Source: Clostridia bacterium
GTDB taxonomy: Bacteria; Bacillota; Clostridia; Christensenellales; Aristaeellaceae
DNA: 64,000 nt
Assembly (NCBI GenBank): GCA_017937655.1
Contig: JAGBDE010000043.1
Coordinates: forward strand, 1-64,000
Direction: 5' to 3'
How positions within the stretch are numbered: the stretch's first letter is position 1; each line of letters starts with the position of its first letter. Shown here piece by piece: positions 50,214 through 59,898 of the stretch. The notes beneath the pieces were generated by a model that searched no databases, was not told where the DNA came from, and saw only the letters and a list, made by a program, of their open reading frames with translations. The position numbers were made by a program, and so were the translations under genes.

Positions 50214-52058
50214 TTACTTGCTGTCCAAAATCCGGCGGGCCATCTCCCGGCTGATGCCCTCCACCTCACACAGCTCGTCCTCCGTGGCCTCAAAAATGGC
50301 CTTGACGGACTTGAAATGGCGGATGAGGGCGGTCTGCCGCTTGGGGCCGATGCCGGGAATGGAGCTGAGGCTGCTCTGGATGCTGGCCTTGCCCCGCAAT
50401 GCCCGGTGATGGGTGATGCCGAAGCGATGGGCCTCGTCGCGGACGTGCTGGATCAGGTGCAGGGCGTTGGAACGCCGGTCCAGGATGATGGGTTCCTTCT
50501 GATGGGGCAGGTAGACCTCCTCGAACCGTTCCGCCAGGCCGAACATGGGAATGTTCACGCCGGTCTCCAGCATAGCCTCCCGGGCAAAGCGAAGCTGCTG
50601 GGGGCCGCCGTCGATGAGGATCACGTCGGGGAAGGTGGAGAACCGTCCGCCGGCCAGGGGCAGGCCCTGTTCCTCCCGCTGCTTGCGTTCCTCCAGGCCG
50701 TGGCGGAAACGTCGGCCGATGACTTCCGCGTGGGAGGCGAAGTCGTTGGCGCCCTCCACGGTCTTGATGCGGAAATGCCGATATTCCTTCTTGGCAGGCT
50801 CGCCGCCCTCGAACACCACCATGGCCGCCACGCTCAGCGCACCCTGAGTGTTGGAAATATCGTACCCCTCGATGCGCCGGGGCAGGTTGGGCAGGTTCAG
50901 CGCCTTCATCAGCTCTTGCATGGCCAGGGTGGTGCGCATGTACTTGGCCTGCTCGCTCTGGTAATGGTGATCCAGCGCGTTCTTGGCGTTCTTGGCGGCC
51001 AGGCGGATCAGCTCCATTTTCTCGCCCCGCTGGGGCACGGTCAGGGTCACCGCGCCGCCCTTCTGCTGCCGCAGCCATTTTTCCAGCTCCTCGACGGGTT
51101 CCGGCAAGGTCTCCACCAGAATATTCCGGGGGATGAGGTGGCCGTCGTCGTAGTACTGGGTCAGCACCTGGGACAGGATCTGGGCAGGCTCGTCGCTGCC
51201 GCAGCCCTCCATGAGGATGGCCCGTCCGCCCTCCATCCGCCCGGCTCGGATATGGGTCAGCTGCACCATGGCGTCCTGCTCGTTCTGGGCGATGGCCAGC
51301 ACATCCTGCTCCACGTCCTTGGTCTGGATGGCGTGCTGCTGCTCCATCAGGCCCTGGATATCGTACAGCTTATCCCGGTAGCTGGCGGCCAGCTCGTACT
51401 CCATGCGCTCGCTGGCGGCGATCATCTCCTTCTGCAGCTCAAACACCAATTCCCGGCTATCGCCGCTGAGGAAGGCCACCACCTTCTTGAGGATGGCCCC
51501 GTAGTCCTCCGGGGAGATCAGCCCGGCGCAGGGGGCCTTGCACTGGCCCACCTGGTAATGCATGCAGGGCCGATGGGGCTTTTTCAGCGGCAGGTTCAAA
51601 TTGCAGGTGCGCAGCGGGAAGAACCTTCGCACTTCCTCCATCACCTGGCGGACGGCCGTCGCCCCGATATACGGCCCGAAATACTTACACCCGTCCTTCT
51701 GGTCCATCCGCCGGGCCAGCGTCAGCCGGGGGAAGTTCTCCCTGGGGTCGATGCGCAGATAGGGGTAATGCTTATCGTCCTTCAGGAGGATGTTATAAAA
51801 CGGCCGATGTTTCTTGATCAGGTTACACTCCAGGGTCAGGGCCTCGAAGTTGGTCTGGCAGAGCATCAGGTCGAAGTCGTCCACGCGGCTGACCATGGCG
51901 GCCACCTTGGGGGTATGGCTGCCGTGGAAGTACTGCCGCACCCGGTTTTTCAGGTTGACGGCTTTGCCCACGTAGATGATCTCACCCTGGCTTTTCATGA
52001 TGTAGCAGCCGGGGCTATCCGGCAGCATGCGGATTTTTTCTGCGAGGGTTTCGTTCAT
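50214..52058 (-). CDS. uvrC: UvrABC excinuclease subunit C
   Basis: A 614-residue UvrC. GIY-YIG nuclease at the N terminus (DSPGCYIMKSQGEIIYVGKAVNLKNRV split by the family loop), UVR domain (ERMEYELAASYRDKLYDIQ), RNase H-like 5' nuclease (EGYDISNTQGALSVAAMVVF) and tandem helix-hairpin-helix (SIPGIGPKRQTALIRHFKS). It makes both incisions in nucleotide excision repair. A stand-alone gene, with GGAG-type site before ATG. Confidence 0.95.
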   Translation of the reverse strand: MNETLAEKIRMLPDSPGCYIMKSQGEIIYVGKAVNLKNRVRQYFHGSHTPKVAAMVSRVDDFDLMLCQTNFEALTLECNLIKKHRPFYNILLKDDKHYPYLRIDPRENFPRLTLARRMDQKDGCKYFGPYIGATAVRQVMEEVRRFFPLRTCNLNLPLKKPHRPCMHYQVGQCKAPCAGLISPEDYGAILKKVVAFLSGDSRELVFELQKEMIAASERMEYELAASYRDKLYDIQGLMEQQHAIQTKDVEQDVLAIAQNEQDAMVQLTHIRAGRMEGGRAILMEGCGSDEPAQILSQVLTQYYDDGHLIPRNILVETLPEPVEELEKWLRQQKGGAVTLTVPQRGEKMELIRLAAKNAKNALDHHYQSEQAKYMRTTLAMQELMKALNLPNLPRRIEGYDISNTQGALSVAAMVVFEGGEPAKKEYRHFRIKTVEGANDFASHAEVIGRRFRHGLEERKQREEQGLPLAGGRFSTFPDVILIDGGPQQLRFAREAMLETGVNIPMFGLAERFEEVYLPHQKEPIILDRRSNALHLIQHVRDEAHRFGITHHRALRGKASIQSSLSSIPGIGPKRQTALIRHFKSVKAIFEATEDELCEVEGISREMARRILDSK

Positions 52059-52125
52059 GGGGAGGCTCCTTTCCTGGAAAGTGAGAGAAACATCTTTTTT
52101 TATAGAGAGTGATGAAGAAAATGGG

Positions 52126-52946
52126 TTGGTTTATGTTTTCCGGAGCGGTTGGGTGTAAGCGCTGATAGCGCTCAGCGGTGCCCGCTCCGCTATGGCCCAG
52201 GGATACGGGGGACCCCGCACCGGTCCCCCTCTACCCCTGGGAACCCCTCTGTCGTTCAATCTTCGCATCAGGCACTGCCGTGCCCGCTGCTCGTTTCACT
52301 CCCCACCTGCGGGTCGCTAACGCCTACGGCGTTGTGCCCACTGGGCACACGCTTCCCTTCGGTGCCCATTCCCGCGCTGGGGGCCTGCGGGCCCCCCGTC
52401 CCCCAACCTCGGCGGAAGTGGACACCACCCATCCTCGGGGCGTGGGTTGTCCTTCATGCGGTGCGCGTTTCCACAGCAGAAAGTAACTATAATAATAGTT
52501 CCAGTAGACGGCGACCACGGGGTTGGCCGGTACTACCGCCCGGACAACTTTCAGTCTGTCCCGATGGTATGCAAGACGCATTCCATCGAACGTGGCGATC
52601 ATCTCTTCCCCGCAGCCAAGCCCCGGCAAGCGCAAACCGGCGACGTAGCGGAGTGCAGGCAAATCCCGAAGCCCGTTTTCGGGGCGGGAAAGCGCACGCC
52701 GGCCGAGACCCGTCCCAATGACAGCCAACATCACGTGATCGTGCGCGGCCGCTCCGAAAATGGGCGAAAGAGGGAATTTGCCGGAACGAGCGTGTCGCTC
52801 TGGTTTTTGCTTCTTTTTCCCTAAAGAAAAAGAAGAAGTCTTTCCCCGTTTCGTACTGCACGAAACGCCATCTCAAATCCCAGCGCACCAAAAAACGCTC
52901 CATCCACCCGCCCCTTCCGGGCAAAACAGCGCGCGCATAGCGCCAA
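52126..52946 (-). repeat. Large repeat, copy B (about 820 bp)
   Basis: Reverse-orientation homologue of 33,027-33,833. Most of the length aligns closely, including a block of over 50 identical bases around TCTACTGGAACTATTATTAT. Relative to A, copy B lacks 96 bp of the palindromic block near 33,293 but has a REP-like insertion (52,260-52,375). Its terminal stem AGCGGAGCG is changed to AGCGGAGCGGGCACCGCTGAG. No transposase. The shared open frame corresponds to about 52,380-52,734. It fills the gene-free interval between uvrC and gtrA. Confidence 0.85.
52305..52366 (-). repeat. REP-like repeat fragment nested in copy B (R3)
   Basis: Read on the minus strand: CGAAGGGAAGCGT, GTGCCC-AGT-GGGCAC, AACGCC-GTA-GGCGTT, AGCGACCCGCAG. 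These are the left blocks and first two hairpins of R1/R2 inside the large repeat, showing that the repeat families combine. Confidence 0.75.
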
Positions 52947-52971
52947 GCCCCTCTTCAAATAGGTTTCTTTT

Positions 52972-53004
52972 CCTTCTTTCTTTTCACCTCAAAAAGAAAA
53001 GAAG
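52972..53004. repeat. Modular hairpin repeat, single hairpin (M7)
   Basis: CCTTCTTTCTTTT / AAAAGAAAAGAAGG hairpin around TCACCTCAA, one element of the modular family, 44 bp after the end of gtrA on its downstream side. Confidence 0.65.
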
Positions 53005-53047
53005 GCCCCACCCTCCCGGGGCACATGGGCCGCTTTTCCAAAAAACC

Positions 53048-53524
53048 TTACTCTTCCTTCATTTCCTGTTCCTGGGCCATTTCCTTCCTGGCCAGATCGT
53101 TGGTATCGGTAGAATTCCGATACACCACCAGCTTCTGATACAAAAATTCCGTCACAAAATTGATCAGCATGGTGCCGATCATGACCAGATCCGCATTCCA
53201 GCCGATGCCGGTCAGGGCGTCGCCCCACCAGGTGGACAGGGGGGTGAACACCAGGTAGAACAGGGCCACCAGGGCCATAGCCCGGGGCACGTTGCCATCG
53301 CTGCGGAAGGTGTAGCGGCGGTTGAAGGTGAAGTTCCACAGGACGCTAAGCACCAGGGAAATGAGATAGCTGGGCGCGTAGGGCAGCTTCACCAGCTTGG
53401 AGAGCAGCTCGAAGCTGGCAATCTGGATCAGGCCCGCGCTGATGGAAAACAGGGTGAACTTCACCGCACGCCAGATTTCCTTGCGGCTGTTGGTTTTTTC
53501 GGGCTGGGTGTTCATTTCGCTCAT
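53048..53524 (-). CDS. GtrA-family membrane protein
   Basis: A 158-residue protein with four membrane helices. The GtrA signature is present: SAGLIQIASFELL in helix 1, LVLSVLWNFTFNRRYTFRS at the end of helix 2, and FLYQKLVVYRN at the end of helix 4. GtrA flippase-like proteins help move polyprenyl-linked sugars for wall glycosylation. It lies 21 bp after metH, so it may share the methionine operon mRNA, a functional mismatch. Confidence 0.85.
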   Translation of the reverse strand: MSEMNTQPEKTNSRKEIWRAVKFTLFSISAGLIQIASFELLSKLVKLPYAPSYLISLVLSVLWNFTFNRRYTFRSDGNVPRAMALVALFYLVFTPLSTWWGDALTGIGWNADLVMIGTMLINFVTEFLYQKLVVYRNSTDTNDLARKEMAQEQEMKEE

Positions 53525-53545
53525 GGGAATGCCTCCTTTGGTGGA

Positions 53546-56008
53546 TCAGCGGGCGTCGGCCCAGGATTGGCAGATGCGCACGGCCTCCATGGCGTCCTTG
53601 CCGTAGCCGTCGGCCTGGATGGATGCGGCGTACTCCGGGTTGAGCACCGCGCCGCCCACCAGCACCTTCACGCCGGGGGCCTTTTCGTGGATGAGGGCAA
53701 TGGTGTCCTTCATGGCGCCCACGGTGGTGGTCATCAGCGCGCTGAGGCCCACCATGGCCGCACCGTGCTCCTGCACTGCGTTCAGTACCGCCTCCGGGGC
53801 CACGTCCTTGCCCAGGTCGATGACGGTGAAGCCGTAATTCTGCATCAGCACCTTGACGATGTTCTTGCCGATGTCATGCACGTCGCCCTTGACGGTGGCC
53901 AGCACGATGAGTCGGGCGGGGTCGGGGGCGGTGGGAGGCAGCGCGGCCCGGATGACCTCGAAGGCGGCCTGGGCGGCGTTGGCGCTCTGGAGCAGCTGGG
54001 GCAGGAAGGTCTTTCCCTTCTCGTAGCTGTCGCCCACATGGCTGAGGGCGGGCATCAGGCTGTTGTCAATGATGGAAAGAGGCTCGTCGCCGGCGGCGAG
54101 GCGGGCTTTCACCTGGGCGGCTGCATCGCCGCTGACGCCCCGCTTGATGGCCAGGTACAGCTGGTCGGCATTGTCGTCCGCCGCCTGGGCCGCTGCGCCG
54201 GGGACGATGGATGCCGCGGGAGCCGTGTTGCTGTTCAGGCTCAGGGCCGGGGCGTTGCCGTAAGCGGACAGATAGTCCGCAAAGGAGTTGTCCTTGCCGG
54301 AAAGGGCCACGGCGCTCTTGAACATGGTCAAAATCAGGTTGTCCAGGGGGTTGAGGATGGCGGCGGTCAGGCCCTCCCGGACGGCCATGGCCACAAAGGC
54401 GGAGTTGAGCAGGCTGCGCTGGGGCAGGCCGAAGCTGACGTTGCTCACGCCCAGCATGGTCTTCACGCCCAGGTCTTTTGTGAGGGCGGAAATGGTGCCC
54501 AGCGTCACGTTGGCGGCCTCCGGGTCGGTGGCCACGGTCATGGTCAGGGCGTCGAAAATCAGCTCGTTTTTGGGAATGCCGTACTTGGCGGCCTCGGTAA
54601 TGATCTTCCGGCCGATGTCCAGCCGGCCCTCCACGGTGTCGGGGATGCCGCTTTCATCAAGGCACAGGCACACAATGACGCCGCCGTACCGGGCCGCAAT
54701 GGGAAACACGGTGTCCATCACCGCCTGCTTGCCACAGACGCTGTTGATGATGGGCTTGCCCGCATAGCAGCGGATGGCGGCTTCCAGGGCCGCGCCGTCG
54801 CCGGTATCCAGCTGGAGGGGGCAGTCGCACACGGTCTGCACCGCGGTGGAGATCACCTTCAGCATGGCCTTTTCGTCGATGTCCGGCAGGCCCACGTTCA
54901 CGTCCAGCACGTCCGCGCCCGCGTCCACCTGGGCGATGGCTTCCCGGAGCATGTAGTCCGTATCTTTTTCCAGAAGGGCCTGCTTCATGCGCTTCTTGCC
55001 GGTGGGGTTCAGCCTTTCGCCGATGATGAAGGGCTTCTTATCCAGGTTCAGGCATCCGCTGCGGCCGCTGATGCGGCAGGGGGAATAGGTTTTGCCGGTG
55101 AGGGCGTCCACCGGGTAGGGGCGCTCCTTCGGCTTCATGCCCCGAACGGCATCCGCCACCAGGCGGATGTGCTCCGGGGTGGTGCCGCAGCAGCCGCCCA
55201 CACCGTGCAGGCCCATTTGGGAAATATTCCACATGTCTTCCGCAAATTCCGCAGGGGTGGTGGGGAAGGTGGTCACGCCGTCCCTCACGATGGGCAGGCT
55301 GGCGTTGGGCTGCATGAACACGGGCAGGCAAGTGCATTCCAGCAGGTCGGTAATATCATCCAGAAGGGCCTTGGGCTCGTGGCCGCAGTTCAGGCCCATG
55401 CCGGTCACGCCCAGGCCCTCCAGCATGGCGGCGGTGGCGGGAATGTCCGCGCCGGAAAGCAGGCGGCCGTATTCGTCAAAGGTAAGGCTGCACAGAATGG
55501 GCAGATCCTTCCCGCAAATGTCCAGGGCTTCCTTGGCGGCGATGACGCAGGCCCGGGTCTCCAGCAGGTCGGTCATGGTCTCAATGAGGATCAGGTCGCC
55601 CCCGGCGTTGATGCCGGCCACAAAGGCTTCCCGGAACTGGCGCACCGCTTCCTCAAAGGGCAGGTCGCCGTAAGGCTCCGGCAGGCGGCCCAGGCTGCCC
55701 ATGTCGATGGCGGCCTTGGCGCCGTACTTCTGGGCGGCCTCCTTGGCAATTTTCACACCGGCGGCCATGCACTCCTGGGCCTTGTCGCCCAGGTGGCTTT
55801 CCGCCGCGCCGAAGGTATTGGCGGTCACCACCCGCGCACCGGCCTTCAGGTAGCTTTCGTGCACCTCCAAAATCCGCTCCGGGTGGGCGATGTTCCAGGT
55901 CTCGGGGCGCTGACCGCCCTTGAGGCCCATGCTCTGCAAAAGGGTGCCCATGCCGCCGTCAAACACGACGATCTCCGCACCAAAGAATTGTTCCCAGCGG
56001 GTCTTCAT
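53546..56008 (-). CDS. metH: Cobalamin-dependent methionine synthase, without activation domain
   Basis: An 820-residue MetH. Homocysteine domain (1-300): FDGGMGTLLQ, GMGLNCGHEP and VGGCCGTTPEHI carrying the zinc Cys residues. Folate domain (about 320-570): FIIGERLNPTGKKRMKQAL. Cobalamin cap and binding domains (about 600-820): VKGDVHDIGKNIV with the cobalt-ligand His. The C-terminal reactivation domain of E. coli MetH is absent and is supplied by the separate upstream gene. Start 56008 follows GGAGGAAGAAC and overlaps that gene by 4 bp. Confidence 0.95.
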   Translation of the reverse strand: MKTRWEQFFGAEIVVFDGGMGTLLQSMGLKGGQRPETWNIAHPERILEVHESYLKAGARVVTANTFGAAESHLGDKAQECMAAGVKIAKEAAQKYGAKAAIDMGSLGRLPEPYGDLPFEEAVRQFREAFVAGINAGGDLILIETMTDLLETRACVIAAKEALDICGKDLPILCSLTFDEYGRLLSGADIPATAAMLEGLGVTGMGLNCGHEPKALLDDITDLLECTCLPVFMQPNASLPIVRDGVTTFPTTPAEFAEDMWNISQMGLHGVGGCCGTTPEHIRLVADAVRGMKPKERPYPVDALTGKTYSPCRISGRSGCLNLDKKPFIIGERLNPTGKKRMKQALLEKDTDYMLREAIAQVDAGADVLDVNVGLPDIDEKAMLKVISTAVQTVCDCPLQLDTGDGAALEAAIRCYAGKPIINSVCGKQAVMDTVFPIAARYGGVIVCLCLDESGIPDTVEGRLDIGRKIITEAAKYGIPKNELIFDALTMTVATDPEAANVTLGTISALTKDLGVKTMLGVSNVSFGLPQRSLLNSAFVAMAVREGLTAAILNPLDNLILTMFKSAVALSGKDNSFADYLSAYGNAPALSLNSNTAPAASIVPGAAAQAADDNADQLYLAIKRGVSGDAAAQVKARLAAGDEPLSIIDNSLMPALSHVGDSYEKGKTFLPQLLQSANAAQAAFEVIRAALPPTAPDPARLIVLATVKGDVHDIGKNIVKVLMQNYGFTVIDLGKDVAPEAVLNAVQEHGAAMVGLSALMTTTVGAMKDTIALIHEKAPGVKVLVGGAVLNPEYAASIQADGYGKDAMEAVRICQSWADAR

Positions 56009-56610
56009 TGTTCTTCCTCCATGCCGGAAGGCCGCACCGCCGCCAAAGCGGTGATGCTCTTTTCCGGAATCATCAAGCATTGTTCCGTCAGCCGCACGCC
56101 GATTTTTTCCGTGTGCAGGAAGGCGGTAAAGGGTTTCTGCCAGGAGAGGGGCACGTCGCCGTAGCCGGGGCTGAAACGGGGCGATAAGATGAAACCCTGC
56201 TCCATCAGCCGGGCGTTTTCCTGGGCCATCAGCTGGTCCAGCAAATCGTCCACATAAGCGGAGGCCAGCGCGCCTACGGCTGCCCCCAGGCCGGGATCCT
56301 TGAGCAGGTACCGGCGGATGGCGCTGTCCATCTCCGCGCCAAGGGTGATGGCCACGGCCACCGCCCGGTGGCTTCCCTGAAACAGGCGGCACAGGTCGGG
56401 GGATGAAATGGGCTGAAGGCCGTCAAGGGTGAACTGGTCGCCCTGAACGGCCACCGGGGCCTCCGTCAGGATGTGCTTTTCCCGGGCGGCGGAGAGCACG
56501 ATGGGCTCCGCTTTCAGCAGGATGGGCATCAGCGCGGCGCGGTCCTCGGCGGATTTTGCGCCCAGGAAACGGGCTGCGTCACGGTAGCAGGCTTCTCTCA
56601 TTGCTTTCAC
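56005..56610 (-). CDS. Stand-alone methionine synthase activation domain
   Basis: About 200 residues matching the MetH reactivation domain: RFSPGYGDVPLSWQKPF is its signature SAM-binding loop, and GAAVGALASAYVDDLLD a conserved helix. It would bind SAM and help re-methylate oxidised cob(II)alamin of the neighbouring MetH. The start is either GTG 56610, overlapping the metF stop, or ATG 56601. Split activation proteins are usual in Clostridia. Confidence 0.9.
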   Translation of the reverse strand: MKAMREACYRDAARFLGAKSAEDRAALMPILLKAEPIVLSAAREKHILTEAPVAVQGDQFTLDGLQPISSPDLCRLFQGSHRAVAVAITLGAEMDSAIRRYLLKDPGLGAAVGALASAYVDDLLDQLMAQENARLMEQGFILSPRFSPGYGDVPLSWQKPFTAFLHTEKIGVRLTEQCLMIPEKSITALAAVRPSGMEEEQ

Positions 56611-57470
56611 TTAATAATGCCTTCCAGGTTGCGGTAGATGGCTTTGGCCACGTCGGGCCGGTTCATGGTGTACAGGTGGATGTGGTTGACCCCGTTGGCA
56701 ATCAGGTCGATGATCTGCTCCGTGGCGTAGGCGATGCCCGCCTTTTCCATGGAGAGATCGTCTCCGCCGAAGCGGTCGATGATGGCGGCAAACCGGGGCG
56801 GCAGAGTGGCGCCGCACATGGCTGTGGAGCGCTTGATCTGCCGGGCGCGAACCACGGGCATGATGCCTGCGGAGATGGGCAAAGTGATGCCCTTCTTCAT
56901 GGCCCGGTACAGGAACTGGTAAAGGATGTTGTTATCAAAGAACATCTGGGTGGTGAAGAAATCCGCGCCTGCGTCCTGCTTGCGGCGCAGGTTGTCCAGG
57001 TCGATGTCCCGGCTGGGGGCTTCCGGGTGACCCTCCGGGTAGCAGGCCGCGCCCACGCAGAAGCCGCCCCGCTTCTTGATGGCGGTGATCAGCTCATTGG
57101 CGTACTGGAAGTGGTCCTCTTCCGGGAAGGTGCCGCCTTCGGGGATATCGCCCCGCAGGGCCAGCACGTTGCGCACGCCGGCGGCGGCAAAGCTGTCCAG
57201 CACGTCGTCCACATGGGAGATGCTGGAATTGATGCAGGTCAGGTGGCTCAGGGCGGGGATGCCCTTCTCCTGTACATACTGGCTCATTTCCCGGGTGAAC
57301 TGGGGGGTCTTGCCCGCCGCGCCGTAGGTCACGCTGATGTAGGCAGGCTGGATCTCAGACAGGCCGTCCACCACCGCCTTGGCGTCCTCCAGCTTGGCAA
57401 ACTCCTTGGGCGGGAAAATTTCGCAGCTCATGCGGGGGGTATTCTGCTGATAGTATTCGGAAATCATCAT
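56607..57470 (-). CDS. metF: Methylenetetrahydrofolate reductase
   Basis: A 287-residue TIM-barrel flavoprotein that reduces 5,10-methylene-THF to 5-methyl-THF for MetH. Markers: [49 protein letters not shown] and AGIMPV. GAGGGAGGAAC lies 10 nt before ATG. It overlaps metA by 4 bp and the activation gene by 4 bp. Confidence 0.95.
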   Translation of the reverse strand: MMISEYYQQNTPRMSCEIFPPKEFAKLEDAKAVVDGLSEIQPAYISVTYGAAGKTPQFTREMSQYVQEKGIPALSHLTCINSSISHVDDVLDSFAAAGVRNVLALRGDIPEGGTFPEEDHFQYANELITAIKKRGGFCVGAACYPEGHPEAPSRDIDLDNLRRKQDAGADFFTTQMFFDNNILYQFLYRAMKKGITLPISAGIMPVVRARQIKRSTAMCGATLPPRFAAIIDRFGGDDLSMEKAGIAYATEQIIDLIANGVNHIHLYTMNRPDVAKAIYRNLEGIIK

Positions 57471-58411
57471 GGCTTTTGTTCCTCCCTCTTGGGTTCTGCC
57501 AGCTGGGTCAGCTCAAAAGGCGTCTCCTGATAGACAAAGTAGTTCAGCCAGTTGGCAAAAAGCAGATTGGCGTGGCTGTGCCAGCGCAGGTTGGGGCTGC
57601 GCTCCGGGTCGTCCCCGGGGAAATAGTTGTGGGGTACCTGAATGGGTAGGCCCTTGCTCACGTCCCGGAAATATTCACGGGCCAGGGTGTCCCGGTCGTA
57701 CTCGCTGTGGCCGGTGGCAAACACCCGCCGTCCGTCCGCGCTGCGGGCCAGGGCCATGCCCGTCTCCGGACTGGTGGCCAGGATGACCAGTTCCGGGCAG
57801 TTCCGCAGGGCTTCCTCGTCCACCTGGGTGTGGCGGCTCATGGGCACGGTGAAGGTATCGTCAAAGCCGCGAAGCAGCTTATCCCGCCGGTCGGTGAGCT
57901 GGCAGTCAAACACGCCGAACAGCTTCTGGCTGAGCGGATGCTTGTCGATGCCGTAGTGGTAGTACAAGCCCGCCTGGGCCGCCCAGCAGATGTACAGGGT
58001 GGAGAAGGCGTGTCCGTCCGCCCAATCCATGACCCGCTTGAGCTCGTCCCAGTAGAGCACGTCCGTGAAGTCCAGCTTTTCCACCGGTGCGCCGGTGATG
58101 ATCAGGCCGTCAAAGTACTCATCCTGCACGTCCTCCAAAGTGCGGTAGAACATGCGCAGGTAGCCCTCGTCCGTGTTCTGGCTGGAATAGGTGCCGGTGC
58201 GGAGCAAAGTGATCTCCACCTGCAGGGGCGTATTGCCGATGAGCCTGAGCAGCTGGGTCTCGGTTTTTTCCTTGGTGGGCATCAGATTCAGTATGGCAAT
58301 TTTCAGCGCGCGGATGTCCTGGCTGGCAGACCGCTTTTCCGTCATCACAAAGATGTTTTCCTCGGTCAAAATCCGCGTTGCCGGCAATGCGTCGGGAATC
58401 TTAACAGGCAT
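57467..58411 (-). CDS. metA: Homoserine O-acetyltransferase, MetA type
   Basis: A 314-residue MetA. Catalytic Cys142 lies in YICWAAQ, with His in ATGHSEYD and the following Glu pair. Residue 111 is Glu ([10 protein letters not shown]); in characterised MetA proteins Glu111 selects acetyl-CoA while Gly111 selects succinyl-CoA, so this enzyme should make O-acetylhomoserine despite the homoserine succinyltransferase name of the family. That agrees with the O-acetylhomoserine sulfhydrylase gene directly upstream. Confidence 0.93.
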   Translation of the reverse strand: MPVKIPDALPATRILTEENIFVMTEKRSASQDIRALKIAILNLMPTKEKTETQLLRLIGNTPLQVEITLLRTGTYSSQNTDEGYLRMFYRTLEDVQDEYFDGLIITGAPVEKLDFTDVLYWDELKRVMDWADGHAFSTLYICWAAQAGLYYHYGIDKHPLSQKLFGVFDCQLTDRRDKLLRGFDDTFTVPMSRHTQVDEEALRNCPELVILATSPETGMALARSADGRRVFATGHSEYDRDTLAREYFRDVSKGLPIQVPHNYFPGDDPERSPNLRWHSHANLLFANWLNYFVYQETPFELTQLAEPKREEQKP

Positions 58412-58429
58412 GAATGGGTTCCCCTTTCG

Positions 58430-59689
58430 TTATGCTTCCAGCGCCGCCTTCAGATCGGCGATGAGGTCGTCCGGATCCTCCAGGCCGATGCTGAGCCGGA
58501 TCAGTTCCGGGGGCACGCCGGCCTTGCGGAGCTCCTCGGGGGTCATCTGGCCGTGGGTGGTGCTGGCGGGATGGATGACCAGAGACTTGGCGTCGGCCAC
58601 GTTGGCCAGCAGGCTGAACAGATGCAGGTTGTCGATGAACTTCCGTCCTGCCTCCAGGCCGCCCTTCACGCCGAAGCTCATGACCGCGCCCGCGCCGGCC
58701 TTGAGGTACTTCTTGGCCCGGTCGTGGTAGGGATCCTTCTCCAGCATGGGATAGTGCACATAGGCCACGTTGGGGTGGCTCTCCAAAAACTTTGCCACTT
58801 TCAGCGCATTATCGCAATGCCGCTGCACCCGCAGGCTCAGGCTTTCCAGGCCCTGGAGGGTCAGGAAGGCGTTGAAGGGGCTCATGCATGCGCCAAACTC
58901 CCGGATCAGCTGGTTGCGCAGCCGGGTGGCCACAGGGGCAGGCTGGTCGGCGTAGATCACGTTGCCGTTCTGGGGGTCGGGGGTGGTCATGACCTGGAAG
59001 CGGGGGTTATGGAAATCGAAGGTGCCCATATCCACCACGCATCCGCCGATGGACGTGCCATGGCCGCCGGCGTATTTGCTCAGGCTATGGATGACGATAT
59101 CGGCATAGCCCTTGGCCCGGAAGATGGGCGGCATGCCGAAGGTATTATCCAGCACTACGGGCAGGCCGTACTTGTCCGCCAAAGCGCGGATGCCGTCAAA
59201 GTCGGGAATGTTGATATTGGGATTGCAGATGGTCTCCAGGTAGAGCATCCGGGTTTCCGGGCGGATGGCATTTTCCATGGCAGCCAGGTCGTCCGGGGCC
59301 ACGAAGGTGGTGGTGATGTTGCTCAGCTGGGGCAGGCGGGCGCTCATGAGGGTATGGGTGCCGCCGTACAGGGTGGAGATGGCCACGATGTGGTCGCCAC
59401 AGCTGCACAGGGAATACAGCGCCGCGGTCACCGCCGCCATGCCGCTGGAAAAGGCCACCGTGGCCGCGCCCTCCTCAATGGCGGTGATGCGCTCCTCCAG
59501 CGTATGCACCGTGGGGTTCTCGATGCGGGAATAGGTATAGCCGGGCATGCTGCCGTCGAACACGCCGGCGGCCATGGCGGCATCGTCATAGCAATAGGAT
59601 GTGGTCATGTAAATGGGCACAGCCCGGGAGTGGGTTTCCCGGTCAGGGTGCTGGCCTGCGTGCAGTTGAATGGTATCCAGGTGGGACAT
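58430..59689 (-). CDS. metY: O-acetylhomoserine sulfhydrylase
   Basis: A 419-residue PLP enzyme of the Cys/Met metabolism group: QLHAGQHPD, SRIENPTVHTLEERI, FSSGMAAVTAAL, DNTFGMPP and the PLP lysine in IHSLSKYAGGHGTSIGG. It makes homocysteine directly from O-acetylhomoserine and sulfide. First gene of a five-gene methionine operon, with AAGGAGG before ATG. Confidence 0.93.
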   Translation of the reverse strand: MSHLDTIQLHAGQHPDRETHSRAVPIYMTTSYCYDDAAMAAGVFDGSMPGYTYSRIENPTVHTLEERITAIEEGAATVAFSSGMAAVTAALYSLCSCGDHIVAISTLYGGTHTLMSARLPQLSNITTTFVAPDDLAAMENAIRPETRMLYLETICNPNINIPDFDGIRALADKYGLPVVLDNTFGMPPIFRAKGYADIVIHSLSKYAGGHGTSIGGCVVDMGTFDFHNPRFQVMTTPDPQNGNVIYADQPAPVATRLRNQLIREFGACMSPFNAFLTLQGLESLSLRVQRHCDNALKVAKFLESHPNVAYVHYPMLEKDPYHDRAKKYLKAGAGAVMSFGVKGGLEAGRKFIDNLHLFSLLANVADAKSLVIHPASTTHGQMTPEELRKAGVPPELIRLSIGLEDPDDLIADLKAALEA

Positions 59690-59714
59690 CTTTCTGCCTC
59701 CTTCATCAAAAGGG

Positions 59715-59733
59715 ATACTGATTTCTCAGTATA
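59715..59733 (-). promoter_or_regulatory. Palindromic operator overlapping the met operon -10
   Basis: ATACTGA-GAAA-TCAGTAT (59732-59715), a perfect 7-bp inverted repeat. Its first arm overlaps the probable -10 TATACT (59733-59728). No SAM riboswitch or T-box fits in the short leader, so a protein repressor is the likelier control. Confidence 0.5.
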
Positions 59734-59799
59734 TCATATCCGAAGGCGGTTTTGGCCCTTTTCCGGGCATCCTGGATTGTTCTTTTTTGGTTTGGGGTC

Positions 59800-59823
59800 T
59801 TCTTTTCTTTTCAGAAAGAAAAG
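59800..59823. repeat. Modular hairpin repeat, single hairpin (M8)
   Basis: TTCTTTTCTTT-TCA-GAAAGAAAAG, the C/T-rich hairpin element of the modular family, in the divergent region between metY and recF. It is one of the few copies not at a gene's 3' end. Confidence 0.6.
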
Positions 59824-59829
59824 TAACTC

Positions 59830-59858
59830 TTGCCCTGGAACGCTTTTTTGTTTATACT
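59830..59858 (+). promoter_or_regulatory. recF promoter
   Basis: TTGCCC (59830-59835), 17 bp, TATACT (59853-59858). Confidence 0.6.
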
Positions 59859-59898
59859 CAGTTTATCTATGTGTGCAGAGAAAGGGGCAGATGGGGCT

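Noticed and set aside
33027..52946. Insertion sequence or transposon formed by the two large repeats
   Set aside because: No transposase, no terminal inverted repeats or target duplication at the copies, and the 19 kb between them are ordinary chromosomal genes.
59690..59898. SAM riboswitch or T-box before metY
   Set aside because: The leader from the -10 to the start codon is only about 40 bases and lacks the conserved cores; only a short palindrome is present.
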